Under the pieces are notes generated by a model. That model saw nothing but the letters and a program-made list of their open reading frames with translations. It searched no databases and was not told where the DNA came from. From Nonlabens sp. (GTDB lineage Bacteria; Bacteroidota; Bacteroidia; Flavobacteriales; Flavobacteriaceae): 30,011 bases of DNA. The translations under genes were made by a program, and so were the position numbers. The stretch is taken from positions 1 through 30,011 of the forward strand of contig JALZUY010000180.1 in NCBI GenBank assembly GCA_023301395.1. The letters are read 5' to 3'. Each line of letters opens with the position of its first letter. The first letter of the stretch is position 1. Positions 1-7,024 of this stretch are shown here, in pieces.

Positions 1-219
1 AGAGAGATTTTTAAAGATCCTATTACCGATGACGGTGTGAAGAAATCTGCAAAAGGATTGGTGAAGGTGATTAAGGAAAATGATACATACGCACTTGTAG
101 ACCAAGTAACAGAAGAAGGTGAAAAAGAAGGAGAGTTAAAAGTTATTTATGAAGATGGACGCTTTCGCGAAAGCGTGAATCTCCAGACGATACGTGAGCG
201 AATTAATAACAGTATTTAA
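1..219 (+). CDS. Nicotinamide/nicotinate phosphoribosyltransferase (NAMPT-like), C-terminal part
   Basis: The frame is open from base 1, so the gene is cut by the window edge; about 72 C-terminal codons remain. The segment KDPITDDGVKKSAKG followed by GELKVIYEDGRF and a final IRERI resembles the C-terminus of the NAMPT family, where human NAMPT has a KDP...KKSKKG segment and a terminal DEIRK helix. Such enzymes join nicotinamide (or nicotinate) to PRPP on the way to NAD+. The catalytic core lies outside the window, so the substrate cannot be judged. The GTG at 37 is only an internal codon of this frame. A palindrome copy at 160-175 encodes RFRES near the end. A hairpin with a T-run follows the stop codon, so the gene probably ends its own transcript. 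A PRPP-synthetase-like gene follows, which supports a role in NAD+ supply. Confidence 0.82.
   Translation, partial: REIFKDPITDDGVKKSAKGLVKVIKENDTYALVDQVTEEGEKEGELKVIYEDGRFRESVNLQTIRERINNSI
160..175. repeat. CGCTTTCGCGAAAGCG palindrome, copy 1
   Basis: Perfect 16-bp palindrome, extended to 18 by flanking A/T. It lies inside the phosphoribosyltransferase gene and is read as RFRES. Confidence 0.95.
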
Positions 220-262
220 GAACAAACAAGTAAAGATGTGCTCGTTTAAAGTTCTTTTTTTT
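218..262 (+). terminator. Intrinsic terminator after the NAMPT-like gene
   Basis: AAGAAC (218-223) pairs with GTTCTT (251-256) and AAAC (224-227) with GTTT (244-247), followed by a run of eight T. It overlaps the stop codon and separates this gene's transcript from the downstream gene. Confidence 0.65.
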
Positions 263-453
263 AATGGCCTAAGCGAGATTTACGTAAAAAATGATGTGAG
301 CGTAGGGGAAGCAAAATAGAGCAAGCAATGTTCGTATGAATGATAAGTCACTTTGATATTAGAAAGAATCAATCGTAAGACGAGTCTCACCTTTATTTTG
401 CGCCGCAGCAAGGGAAATTTTTAGTAAAATTCGATTCAGTCTAGCTTTTTTTG

Positions 454-484
454 GTTCGTTTTTTTAGCAATGAAAAAAACGAAC
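454..484. repeat. Perfect 12-bp inverted repeat in the 220-526 gap
   Basis: GTTCG plus seven T (454-465) is mirrored by seven A plus CGAAC (473-484) around the 7-base loop AGCAATG. It lies about 40 bases before the PRPP-synthetase-like start codon. It could be an operator or an RNA hairpin. The GC pairs are at the base of the stem, unlike a standard terminator. Apart from this and the terminator, I see no gene in the 307-base gap. Confidence 0.7.
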
Positions 485-526
485 AAATAGTTTTAATAAG
501 GTAATAATGATATAAAACGAAAGATT

Positions 527-1285
527 ATGAGCTATACAATCAAAAAATTTAAAGACAATCAGGTTGCTGCTACATTAACAGAAGGAGGTAATCTTCATAT
601 AAAAATTCGCGGTAACAGTTACGAAGATCTCTTTACCATCGCTTCTGTAAAAGAAGCTTGGGATGCAGCGCACGCACTAGATAAAACGGTAATCTCACAG
701 TTAACGATCTATTGCCTCATTGCACAACGGTCTGATAGACGTTTTAATGAAAAAGAATCTTTTGATCTTAAAGTGGTAGCTCGTTTTATTAATAGTTTAA
801 AATTCGATAAAGTAGAGATTTTGCATCCGCACAGTGCTATTTCACTTGCGTTAATTGATAATGCAGTAGCGATAGATCACTTTCAATATGTAGAAAAAGC
901 TTTTAACGAAATAAGAAATCCAGTATTGGTAAGTCCAGACGCAGGAGCTTATAAAACAACGCATCATATTGCAGAGCTGCTCAATGCAGATCTAGTACCA
1001 AGTAATAAAGTACGTGTAGATGGCGCTCCACAAATTAGTATTCAAGGCGATGTAAAAGATAAGCAATGTCTTATTGTAGACGATCTAGCAGATGGCGGTC
1101 GAACATTTAAGTTTCTCGCTGAAGAGTTGAAAGAACAAGGAGCTTCAAAAGTGTTTTTATATGTAACACACAGCCAGTTTAATTACGGCTTTGATGAATT
1201 AAAGGAGACGATAGATCACGTGTATTGTACAAATAGTTACAAGGATATTGATGATGAGTTTGTGACACAGTTTAAGGTGATATGA
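527..1285 (+). CDS. PRPP-synthetase-like phosphoribosyltransferase-fold protein
   Basis: This 252-residue protein is related to ribose-phosphate pyrophosphokinase, which makes PRPP from ribose-5-phosphate and ATP, but is shorter than the usual ~310 residues. Recognisable parts are the QRSDRRFNEKES segment (67-78, counterpart of the Prs RQDRK region), ILHPHS (98-103, counterpart of the Prs DLH motif), SPDAGAYK (136-143, close to Prs SPDAGGVK) and the PRPP/ribose-phosphate loop CLIVDDLADGGRTF (181-194). The neighbouring NAMPT-like gene would use PRPP. A Prs-like/NAMPT-like pair is also the signature of the phage NARP1 pathway, in which the Prs homologue (Adps) pyrophosphorylates ADP-ribose instead of ribose-5-phosphate. 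The sequence alone does not decide between the two. The ATG at 527 precedes the conserved region by a suitable length and no earlier in-frame start stands out. Confidence 0.82.
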   Translation: MSYTIKKFKDNQVAATLTEGGNLHIKIRGNSYEDLFTIASVKEAWDAAHALDKTVISQLTIYCLIAQRSDRRFNEKESFDLKVVARFINSLKFDKVEILHPHSAISLALIDNAVAIDHFQYVEKAFNEIRNPVLVSPDAGAYKTTHHIAELLNADLVPSNKVRVDGAPQISIQGDVKDKQCLIVDDLADGGRTFKFLAEELKEQGASKVFLYVTHSQFNYGFDELKETIDHVYCTNSYKDIDDEFVTQFKVI

Positions 1286-1329
1286 AAGATCACTGAAGTT
1301 GAAAATAAGAAAGTTCAAAAGTGAAAATT

Positions 1330-2319
1330 ATGTGGTTTGAAGATTTAATGGGATTAGAAGAAGTTTCTCCAGAAAATGTGAGAACCAATGTTTATATAGA
1401 TAAGACTAAGATGTTTTCTAAAGTTAATGAGGCGTCTTATGAATTTGGAACACTTGAAATTCCTCGATTAGAAGATTTGAGATCTCGATTTAGGAACCTA
1501 AATGATTTTTCAGAAAGCTTAAAGGTCTCTGAAATTATAGGAGATGTACAAAAAATGCATTGTGACTCTGAAAATGTAAACGCATTATTTCAAGCAGCAT
1601 CTCAATTTAATTTATTAGAAATGATTGGTCCAGAATTCACACCAGAACAAGGAGTGAGTGGTTATCAATATGATCGTACTCAAGGACCTGTTTGTGCGAT
1701 AGCTTGTGGAGCAGGTACAATTTATAGAAACTACTTTGTGCCTGTTGATGGAAATATCGGTCAGTCTAGAACTAGCCAAATAGATTGCCTTGAAGATTTA
1801 GGTCAAGCTTTAGATAACGAGAAGAGTCAGTTATGGAAAATGAGTAATGGGTATGCACTAGCCAGCCAAGAAGGATTACTAGCCATAAATAAAAAACTGT
1901 CTCAAGTTTCTAATGAAGAAAGAGAACAATTAAAGGGACTTTTAAAAATAGGAATCCAATGGAATACAGAGGTCACAATATCAATTTCAAAACAATTGGT
2001 TTCACAAGCATATTGCTCAGCTTTACCAGTTGCTTATTCTCAGATTAATTTTTATTACTGGGAAAGTTTTGCAAGATTAATTCTTGAGGCAACCTATGAA
2101 GCTACACTGTATGCAGGATTAATAAATTATAAGAATACAGGTTGTAATAAAGTTTTTCTAACCCTTGTGGGTGGTGGGGCTTTTGGTAATGAGATGAATT
2201 GGATTATCGATGCTATTGAGAAAGCATTGATTAAGTTTCAGAATACACCTTTAGATGTTAAAATAGTAAGCTATGGCGGCTCAACTAAAGCCGTAAGAGA
2301 GCTTATAAGTAAGTTTTAG
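1330..2319 (+). CDS. Macrodomain-like protein, probable ADP-ribose-related function
   Basis: About 330 residues, not assigned to a named family with certainty. Counting from the alternative GTG start at 1321, the C-terminal part has LTLVGGGAFGNEMNWIIDAI (281-300). This resembles the GxGxFGN loop and following helix of macrodomain/PARG-type ADP-ribose-binding proteins. A second Gly-rich stretch, CAIACGAGTIYRNYF (125-139), and a NALFQAASQFNLLEM segment (87-101) also fit a macrodomain-type fold. No signal peptide or membrane segment is seen. I prefer ATG 1330 because it gives a WFEDLMG start. It lies between a PRPP-synthetase-like gene and a run containing KptA and an ADP-ribosyltransferase-fold protein, so handling of ADP-ribose or ADP-ribose phosphate is a reasonable inference. 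Enzyme activity is not shown. Confidence 0.7.
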   Translation: MWFEDLMGLEEVSPENVRTNVYIDKTKMFSKVNEASYEFGTLEIPRLEDLRSRFRNLNDFSESLKVSEIIGDVQKMHCDSENVNALFQAASQFNLLEMIGPEFTPEQGVSGYQYDRTQGPVCAIACGAGTIYRNYFVPVDGNIGQSRTSQIDCLEDLGQALDNEKSQLWKMSNGYALASQEGLLAINKKLSQVSNEEREQLKGLLKIGIQWNTEVTISISKQLVSQAYCSALPVAYSQINFYYWESFARLILEATYEATLYAGLINYKNTGCNKVFLTLVGGGAFGNEMNWIIDAIEKALIKFQNTPLDVKIVSYGGSTKAVRELISKF

Positions 2320-2323
2320 GTTA

Positions 2324-2339
2324 CGCTTTCGCGAAAGCG
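2324..2339. repeat. CGCTTTCGCGAAAGCG palindrome, copy 2
   Basis: Perfect 16-bp palindrome in the 31-base gap between the macrodomain-like gene and the next start. As RNA it could form a 6-bp stem with a CGCG loop directly behind the stop codon. Confidence 0.95.
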
Positions 2340-2350
2340 GAAACAAAGAA

Positions 2351-2767
2351 ATGAAAATGAAAACACAAAAATTATATAGACCTGTAGGTTTAATAGAATT
2401 AGATTTAATATTTAAATCTGAATTTTTAAGATTTCCTCCAAGATTGGGGTGGCAACCCATTTTTTACCCAGTCTTGAATGAAGCATATGCCATAGAGATT
2501 GCTACAAAGTGGAACTTAGATGATAAGGGATCTGGATATTCTGGATTTGTAACTTCTTTTGAAATTGACGAAGAATTCCTAAAAAGATACAAGGTAGAAA
2601 ATGTGGGCGGAAAGATTCACAATGAATTATGGGTTCCTTCTGAGGAGATGGAGCTTTTTAATGATAATATACAAGGTAACATTGAAGTAACTAAAATGTA
2701 CTTTGGAACTAAGTTTCAATATCCAGAAAATGAAGGATTGAAACAATTTATAAAACAAAATGAATAA
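2351..2767 (+). CDS. Small ADP-ribosyltransferase-fold protein (often annotated ADP-ribosylation/crystallin J1)
   Basis: This 138-residue protein begins LYRPVGLIELDLI, followed by FPPRLGWQPIFYPVLNEAYA (about 28-47), a GYSGFVTSFEID strand, VGGKIHNELWVP and a final IEVTKMYFG. I recognise this pattern from short bacterial proteins annotated as ADP-ribosylation/crystallin J1, thought to share the ADP-ribosyltransferase fold. Their substrate is not established. The gene overlaps kptA by 8 bases, which suggests translational coupling and a shared pathway. A start two codons later (ATG 2357) is equally possible. The family call comes from recalled motifs, so I rate it moderate. Confidence 0.68.
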   Translation: MKMKTQKLYRPVGLIELDLIFKSEFLRFPPRLGWQPIFYPVLNEAYAIEIATKWNLDDKGSGYSGFVTSFEIDEEFLKRYKVENVGGKIHNELWVPSEEMELFNDNIQGNIEVTKMYFGTKFQYPENEGLKQFIKQNE

Positions 2768-3299
2768 AAATAATATAAGTCGTTTTCTAAGTTTAGTACT
2801 TAGACACGACCCAGATAAAATAGAAATTACATTAGATCCGCAAGGTTGGATTGCCGTAGATACATTATTAAGCCAATTGAAGGCTCACGGAAAAAATGTC
2901 ACTTTTGATCAATTATGTGAAGTGGTTGAAACCAATGATAAAAAACGATTTGCTTTTAATGAAGATAAGACAAGCATACGCGCAAATCAAGGACATTCCG
3001 TATCGGTAGATTTAAAATATGAAGCAGTACAACCTCCAGAATACCTCTATCACGGTACGGTAGCAAAGTTTATGAAAGCCATAAAAGAAAATGGATTACT
3101 AAAAATGAGTAGACATCACGTTCACTTAAGTGAATCATTAGAAACGGCAACTAAAGTAGGCGCACGAAGAGGAAGTCCAATTATCTTAACCGTAAGATCA
3201 AGTGATATGGCAAAAGCAGGATATGATTTTTTTAAATCAGAAAATGGTGTTTGGCTTACAGATACTGTTCCTTCAGAATTTATAGAATTTAAACAATGA
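2760..3299 (+). CDS. kptA: KptA/Tpt1 family RNA 2'-phosphotransferase
   Basis: This enzyme moves an internal RNA 2'-phosphate to NAD+, releasing nicotinamide and ADP-ribose 1'',2''-cyclic phosphate. The 179-residue length is typical. The N-terminal winged-helix part has SRFLSLVLRHDP (7-18) with the catalytic Arg15-His16. The hallmark IRANQGHSVSVDL (73-85) supplies the next catalytic Arg (74). The ADP-ribosyltransferase-fold half has YHGT (97-100) for NAD+ and ARRGSPIIL (135-143) with the last conserved Arg. All key residues appear present, so it should be active. It overlaps the previous gene by 8 bases and the next by 4 (ATGA). Bacteria with KptA usually lack an obvious RNA-2'-phosphate-forming ligase, so its physiological substrate is unclear. 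The metallophosphoesterase partner and the RtcB operon nearby point to RNA repair or ADP-ribose chemistry. Confidence 0.95.
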   Translation: MNKNNISRFLSLVLRHDPDKIEITLDPQGWIAVDTLLSQLKAHGKNVTFDQLCEVVETNDKKRFAFNEDKTSIRANQGHSVSVDLKYEAVQPPEYLYHGTVAKFMKAIKENGLLKMSRHHVHLSESLETATKVGARRGSPIILTVRSSDMAKAGYDFFKSENGVWLTDTVPSEFIEFKQ

Positions 3300-4024
3300 G
3301 AACATTAGTCATAGGAGACATACACGGAGGTTATAAAGCTCTCTTACAAATATTAGATCGAGCAGAAGTAACTCCTGAAGACCAACTTATATTCTTAGGA
3401 GATTATGTCGATGGCTGGAGCGAGGCAGCTCAGACCATCGACAAATTAATCGAGCTTTCAAAAATTATGAAATGTATTTTCATAAGAGGAAATCACGATG
3501 TATGGTGCGGGCTTTGGCTCAATAAAGGAGCTAAAAATCCTATTTGGCTTGCTCACGGAGGTGAGGAAACGATCGAAAGTTATATTCAGTCTGGATTATT
3601 AACAGATGTAAGACATAAACAGTTTTTCAATTATTTGAAAGATTACTATATAGACGCTGATAGCAATCTCTTTCTTCACGCAGGTTTCTCTTCAATGCAC
3701 GGAGTAGAAAAAGAAGAATATGCTTCTAATTTTTATTGGGATCGCACACTTTGGGAAGCAGCTTTACTTGCAGAAAAAATACCTGAAGCAGACTTAAAAG
3801 AACAATTACCTCAACGATTTACACATTACAAAAATATATTCATAGGTCACACACCTACAACTAATTATGATAAGATGGAGCCTATGTTTGCTCACAATGT
3901 GATTAATGTAGATACTGGAGCTGCATTCAAAGGCAAGCTCACTATTATGGATATTGAAACTAAGGAGTTTTGGCAAAGTGATGCTTTGCCTGACTTGTAC
4001 CCTAATGAGAAAGGGAGGAATTAA
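3296..4024 (+). CDS. PPP-family metallophosphoesterase
   Basis: A calcineurin-like phosphoesterase of 242 residues with a full set of PPP motifs: GDIHG (7-11), GDYVDG (35-40), GNHD (65-68), LHAG (127-130) and GHT (184-186). These supply the two-metal site. Similar small enzymes act as protein phosphatases, diadenosine tetraphosphatases or 2',3'-cyclic phosphodiesterases, and the specificity cannot be read from the sequence. No signal peptide is seen, so it is cytoplasmic. The start overlaps the kptA stop in an ATGA junction, so the two are almost surely co-translated. A role in removing phosphate from the KptA product or from RNA ends is plausible but inferred. Confidence 0.9.
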   Translation: MRTLVIGDIHGGYKALLQILDRAEVTPEDQLIFLGDYVDGWSEAAQTIDKLIELSKIMKCIFIRGNHDVWCGLWLNKGAKNPIWLAHGGEETIESYIQSGLLTDVRHKQFFNYLKDYYIDADSNLFLHAGFSSMHGVEKEEYASNFYWDRTLWEAALLAEKIPEADLKEQLPQRFTHYKNIFIGHTPTTNYDKMEPMFAHNVINVDTGAAFKGKLTIMDIETKEFWQSDALPDLYPNEKGRN

Positions 4025-4036
4025 AAAGATGAGCAT

Positions 4037-4585
4037 ATGGAAGTAATACAACAAACTAATAAAATCTGGACGATTCCTGATTTTTTGACAAGTAGAGAAT
4101 GTGATGATCTTATTCTTTTTAGTGAACAAAAGGGATATTCTGAAGCAGATGTTGGGCTTACATCTGGTGCTAAAATGATGAAGAATGTTCGGGACAATTA
4201 TAGACTCATTTATGATGATCAAAAGTTAGCTCAAGATCTAGGAAGTAAGCTTATTGGTAATGATAATTTTATAATCGATGGTTTAATTCCACAGTATCTC
4301 AGTGAACGATTTCGTTTTTATAGATATGAACCAGGACAACGTTTTAAAAGACATATTGATGGTCGATTTAGAAAGAATGAGGAAGAAGAAAGTCGTGTGA
4401 CCTTTATGATTTATCTAAATGATGATTATTCAGGTGGAGAAACAAAATTTGATGAGGTAGTGATCAAACCAACAAAAGGAATGGCTCTTTGTTTTATCCA
4501 CGAGCAAAAACGCGAAAGCATCGCAATCGCAGATGGTGTTAAGTATGTTCTGAGAAGTGATGTTATGTATAAAATAAAGGAATAA
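4037..4585 (+). CDS. 2OG-Fe(II) oxygenase-like (prolyl 4-hydroxylase-type) protein, possible loss of distal His ligand
   Basis: This 182-residue protein has the double-stranded beta-helix signature of the 2-oxoglutarate/Fe(II) hydroxylases. It contains FRFYRYEPGQRFKRHIDG (92-109) with HxD at His106/Asp108, YLNDDYSGGETKF (126-138), P-x-x-G-MALCF (145-153) and KYVLRSDVMY (169-178) with the 2OG-binding Arg173. In relatives the distal iron ligand lies in HEG, ten residues before the Lys of KYVLR. Here that place reads RES (159-161), so the usual His appears replaced by Arg. His155 may substitute, or the protein may be inactive. The RES codons form half of the palindrome seen elsewhere in the window. 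It follows the phosphoesterase by 12 bases and is the last gene of the run. The substrate is unknown. Confidence 0.85.
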   Translation: MEVIQQTNKIWTIPDFLTSRECDDLILFSEQKGYSEADVGLTSGAKMMKNVRDNYRLIYDDQKLAQDLGSKLIGNDNFIIDGLIPQYLSERFRFYRYEPGQRFKRHIDGRFRKNEEEESRVTFMIYLNDDYSGGETKFDEVVIKPTKGMALCFIHEQKRESIAIADGVKYVLRSDVMYKIKE

Positions 4586-4591
4586 AGCTAA

Positions 4592-4719
4592 TATCAATTT
4601 GTTCTTAGAAACGAACTTGAAAAATTAGAATTACCAGAAGAGAAACCATATATCCCTACTGATATAGAGATTTCGAAGAGATTGAGGATTGGATAGCTTT
4701 CGCGAAAGCGTTACAATAA
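4592..4719 (+). pseudogene. Possible frameshifted gene remnant
   Basis: From 4592 a frame reads QFVLRNELEKLELPEEKPYI and stops at 4694-4696. An overlapping frame reads FEEIEDWIAFAKALQ to a stop at 4717-4719. Both have normal coding-like composition, as if one small gene had suffered a frameshift and lost its 5' part. No family recognised. The AFAKA residues come from palindrome copy 3. Confidence 0.3.
4695..4710. repeat. GCTTTCGCGAAAGC palindrome, copy 3
   Basis: The 14-bp core is perfect (4696-4709). The outer pair is A/G instead of C/G. It lies in the intergenic region or gene remnant between convergent genes. Confidence 0.93.
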
Positions 4720-4736
4720 AAAACTCTCTAAAAAGT

Positions 4737-4828
4737 AACTCCGATGTCCAACTGAACCTGTCGAAGTTTTTAAATTCTTGATTTCAAATCTTCTTCGATA
4801 AGTTCAGAATGACACTTGGAGTTTTTTT
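4737..4828. terminator. Long bidirectional terminator/inverted repeat between convergent genes
   Basis: AACTCC (4737-4742) pairs with GGAGTT (4818-4823). CTGAACCTGTCGAAG (4752-4766) pairs with CTTCGATAAGTTCAG (4793-4807) with one mismatch and one wobble. A T-run follows on + and an A-rich stretch precedes it, serving the - strand. CTGAACcTgTCGAAG-type inverted repeats are common intergenic elements in Flavobacteriaceae. It should stop both the oxygenase run and the prfH operon. Confidence 0.7.
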
Positions 4829-4855
4829 CTACTTTTCAGACAGCTTCTTATCCTA

Positions 4856-5548
4856 TTACAACTCTTTTCTTAAATCACGTTTTAAGGCCTGTCGGTTACC
4901 TGCATAATTCTTGTTTTTTCTAACGTACTCAAAATCTCTTCCTTTAAAGATTTTCACAGGATTACCTCGCTCTAATTGGTGGTGGTTCTTATGCATGATT
5001 TGAGACTGTTCCTTGAGTGAATCCTGATAATGATTAGCAAGCTGTTCTTCCAGTCGTTTTAAAGCCAGTTTTTTATTCTGTGCTTGTGATCGTGTATCCA
5101 TAGCAACACTCTGCATACCAGTAGGTGTGTGAATAGCTCGTACTGCTGTATTTACTTTATTCACGTTTTGTCCACCAGGACCTTTACTGCGCATAGTGGT
5201 AAATCTGATATCGCTTTTACACAAGTTAGTAGCCGCAACATTTGGAACCTCAACAACTCCTGCAAACCAATTGCTACGTTTGTAATACGTCCGATAGGGT
5301 GATTTACCGATCCACTGAATAGTACCTATCCATGGTTTTATAAAACTTTTCACTTTCTCCCCCATAATTTGTATTATAGCAGACTCTGTTAATGTGCCTG
5401 ATGATGATTTTTGTTGACTGATAATCTTATATTCATAACCTTTTGTTTTTATATCTTTTAATAATACTTTTAATATTTGTCCAGCAACCCATTGACATTC
5501 TTGTGGTCCTTGACCGCTGGTAATCTGTATAATAATGGAATTGTCCAT
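4856..5548 (-). CDS. prfH: Peptide chain release factor homologue PrfH
   Basis: A class-I release-factor paralogue that lacks the stop-codon-recognition domain. In the published PrfH-RtcB work it rescues ribosomes whose 16S rRNA decoding centre has been cut, so that RtcB can reseal the RNA. The N-terminus reads IIIQITSGQGPQECQW, as in PrfH proteins. The catalytic GGQ lies in SKGPGGQNVNKV, and a basic C-terminal tail (KNKNYAGNRQALKRDLRKEL) should enter the ribosome. I start at ATG 5548, giving 230 residues, because PrfH proteins begin just before the IQITSG segment. An upstream ATG at 5584 would add 12 unlikely residues. It is the last gene of the operon, 78 bases after rtcB, and ends before a shared terminator. 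Confidence 0.93.
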   Translation of the reverse strand: MDNSIIIQITSGQGPQECQWVAGQILKVLLKDIKTKGYEYKIISQQKSSSGTLTESAIIQIMGEKVKSFIKPWIGTIQWIGKSPYRTYYKRSNWFAGVVEVPNVAATNLCKSDIRFTTMRSKGPGGQNVNKVNTAVRAIHTPTGMQSVAMDTRSQAQNKKLALKRLEEQLANHYQDSLKEQSQIMHKNHHQLERGNPVKIFKGRDFEYVRKNKNYAGNRQALKRDLRKEL

Positions 5549-5626
5549 GTTTTTTTTATTTAGTATAGAATAGCACGACCTCACCGTTTCTTTTCACATT
5601 AAGGTCGCGCATTATTGATTCATTTT

Positions 5627-7024
5627 TTAATAATCCATTCTAACAATCTGTGGTTTAAAAGTCCCTATTACCTCAACGAGTTCTTGTTGATTATTCATCA
5701 CTTTCTTGATATTCTTATAAGCCATAGGAGCTTCATCAACGCCGCCACCTATTAAAGTTACTTCGTGTTCTTTGAGTTCTTTTTTAATCTCACTTTGGGT
5801 AAACTTCATCTTACATTGTCTTCTAGAATGCAATCTACCAGCTCCATGAGAAGCGCTTTGTAAACTGTCTTTATTTCCAAGACCACGAACAATGTAACCT
5901 GGCGCTGTCATAGAACCTGGGATAATTCCTAATGCTCCTTTTTGCGCTGGTGTCGCTCCTTTGCGATGTACGATACTCTCACTGCCATTCACTTGTTCCT
6001 TCCATGCAAAATTGTGATGATTCTCAATTTTGGCAAGCGGCCTTGTTCCTAACAGTTTTGAAATACGTGCATGAATATCATCATGACAGGCTTGTGCATA
6101 ATCTCCAGCAAGATTCATCGCTATCCAATATTCTTGACCATCATGACTGTTTAAATCTAACCAAGCGAGTTGTTGTACATGTTTAGGCAACGGACATTGT
6201 TTCATCGCCAGATACGTATAATGTTTTGCAATGTTTGCTCCTAGACCTCTAGAACCACTATGAGATAACAATCCTACATACTGTCCTACTGGCAAGTCCC
6301 ATTCATTATTTACATCTACAATATCTACATTACCGAATTCTACAAAGTGATTACCGCCACCAGAAGTTCCTAACTGCTTATAAGCTTTATCCTTCAATCG
6401 TTTTACTAATGGAATGTCTTGAAATGCTGCATGACTAAAAATTTCATGATCATGTTTTACCTTATGCGTCTCCTTCATTCCAAACTTAGTATGCTCAGAA
6501 AGCATATTTACAAATTGATCCTTCTTACCTTTTAAGTAGGACATTTTTATAGGATAAATAGTTAAACACATGCGACAGCCTATATCCAGACCTACTCCAT
6601 AAGGAATAACCGCATTATTAGTTGCCAACACACCACCTATAGGTAATCCATAGCCACTATGAGCGTCTGGCATTAAAGCTCCAGCAACAGAGATTGGTAA
6701 TTTCAAGGCGTCATAAAGTTGGTATTTTGCAGCATCGTCAATCTCATTTTCTCCATAAATAGTAAAGGGTGCTCTAGTAGTGTTCAGCTCCTGTTTTTTA
6801 ATGATGACTTCGTTAATAAGACATTCTGCTACTTTACCCCAAATTCCATCGCCTATAAATTCATTAGGGTTCTTTAAAACCTTTGTTGCTTGTATGAGTA
6901 CTTGCTCTTTTTTTAATCGTTTTTGATATCTATTAATTTGCCCTAAAGCGATATTGATACTATTGTTATTCTTAGGAAAGCCTATTTTGATCAGGTCCTT
7001 TCCTCTTAATTTGTTATTTCCCAT
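5627..7024 (-). CDS. rtcB: RtcB RNA-splicing ligase
   Basis: A GTP- and Mn2+-dependent ligase that joins RNA 2',3'-cyclic phosphate (or 3'-phosphate) ends to 5'-hydroxyl ends. The 465-residue protein has all metal and nucleotide motifs: GLDIGCR (145-151, Asp147/Cys150), GTSGGGNHFVEFG (219-231, His226), LLSHSGSRG (252-260, His255), ENHHNFAW (334-341) and the guanylylated-His motif SASHGAGR (390-397, His393). No intein is present. Its neighbour prfH marks it as the ribosome-repair type rather than the RtcA/RtcR-linked type. Its start overlaps the end of the upstream unknown gene by 19 bases, implying one transcript and translational coupling. Confidence 0.97.
   Translation of the reverse strand: MGNNKLRGKDLIKIGFPKNNNSINIALGQINRYQKRLKKEQVLIQATKVLKNPNEFIGDGIWGKVAECLINEVIIKKQELNTTRAPFTIYGENEIDDAAKYQLYDALKLPISVAGALMPDAHSGYGLPIGGVLATNNAVIPYGVGLDIGCRMCLTIYPIKMSYLKGKKDQFVNMLSEHTKFGMKETHKVKHDHEIFSHAAFQDIPLVKRLKDKAYKQLGTSGGGNHFVEFGNVDIVDVNNEWDLPVGQYVGLLSHSGSRGLGANIAKHYTYLAMKQCPLPKHVQQLAWLDLNSHDGQEYWIAMNLAGDYAQACHDDIHARISKLLGTRPLAKIENHHNFAWKEQVNGSESIVHRKGATPAQKGALGIIPGSMTAPGYIVRGLGNKDSLQSASHGAGRLHSRRQCKMKFTQSEIKKELKEHEVTLIGGGVDEAPMAYKNIKKVMNNQQELVEVIGTFKPQIVRMDY

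Noticed and set aside
2324..2339. Reading the palindrome as an intrinsic terminator
   Set aside because: No T-run follows and most copies are inside genes, so termination cannot be the general role.
3806..4222. 138-codon open frame on the - strand
   Set aside because: It overlaps the phosphoesterase and oxygenase genes, which have clear motifs; composition is non-protein-like.
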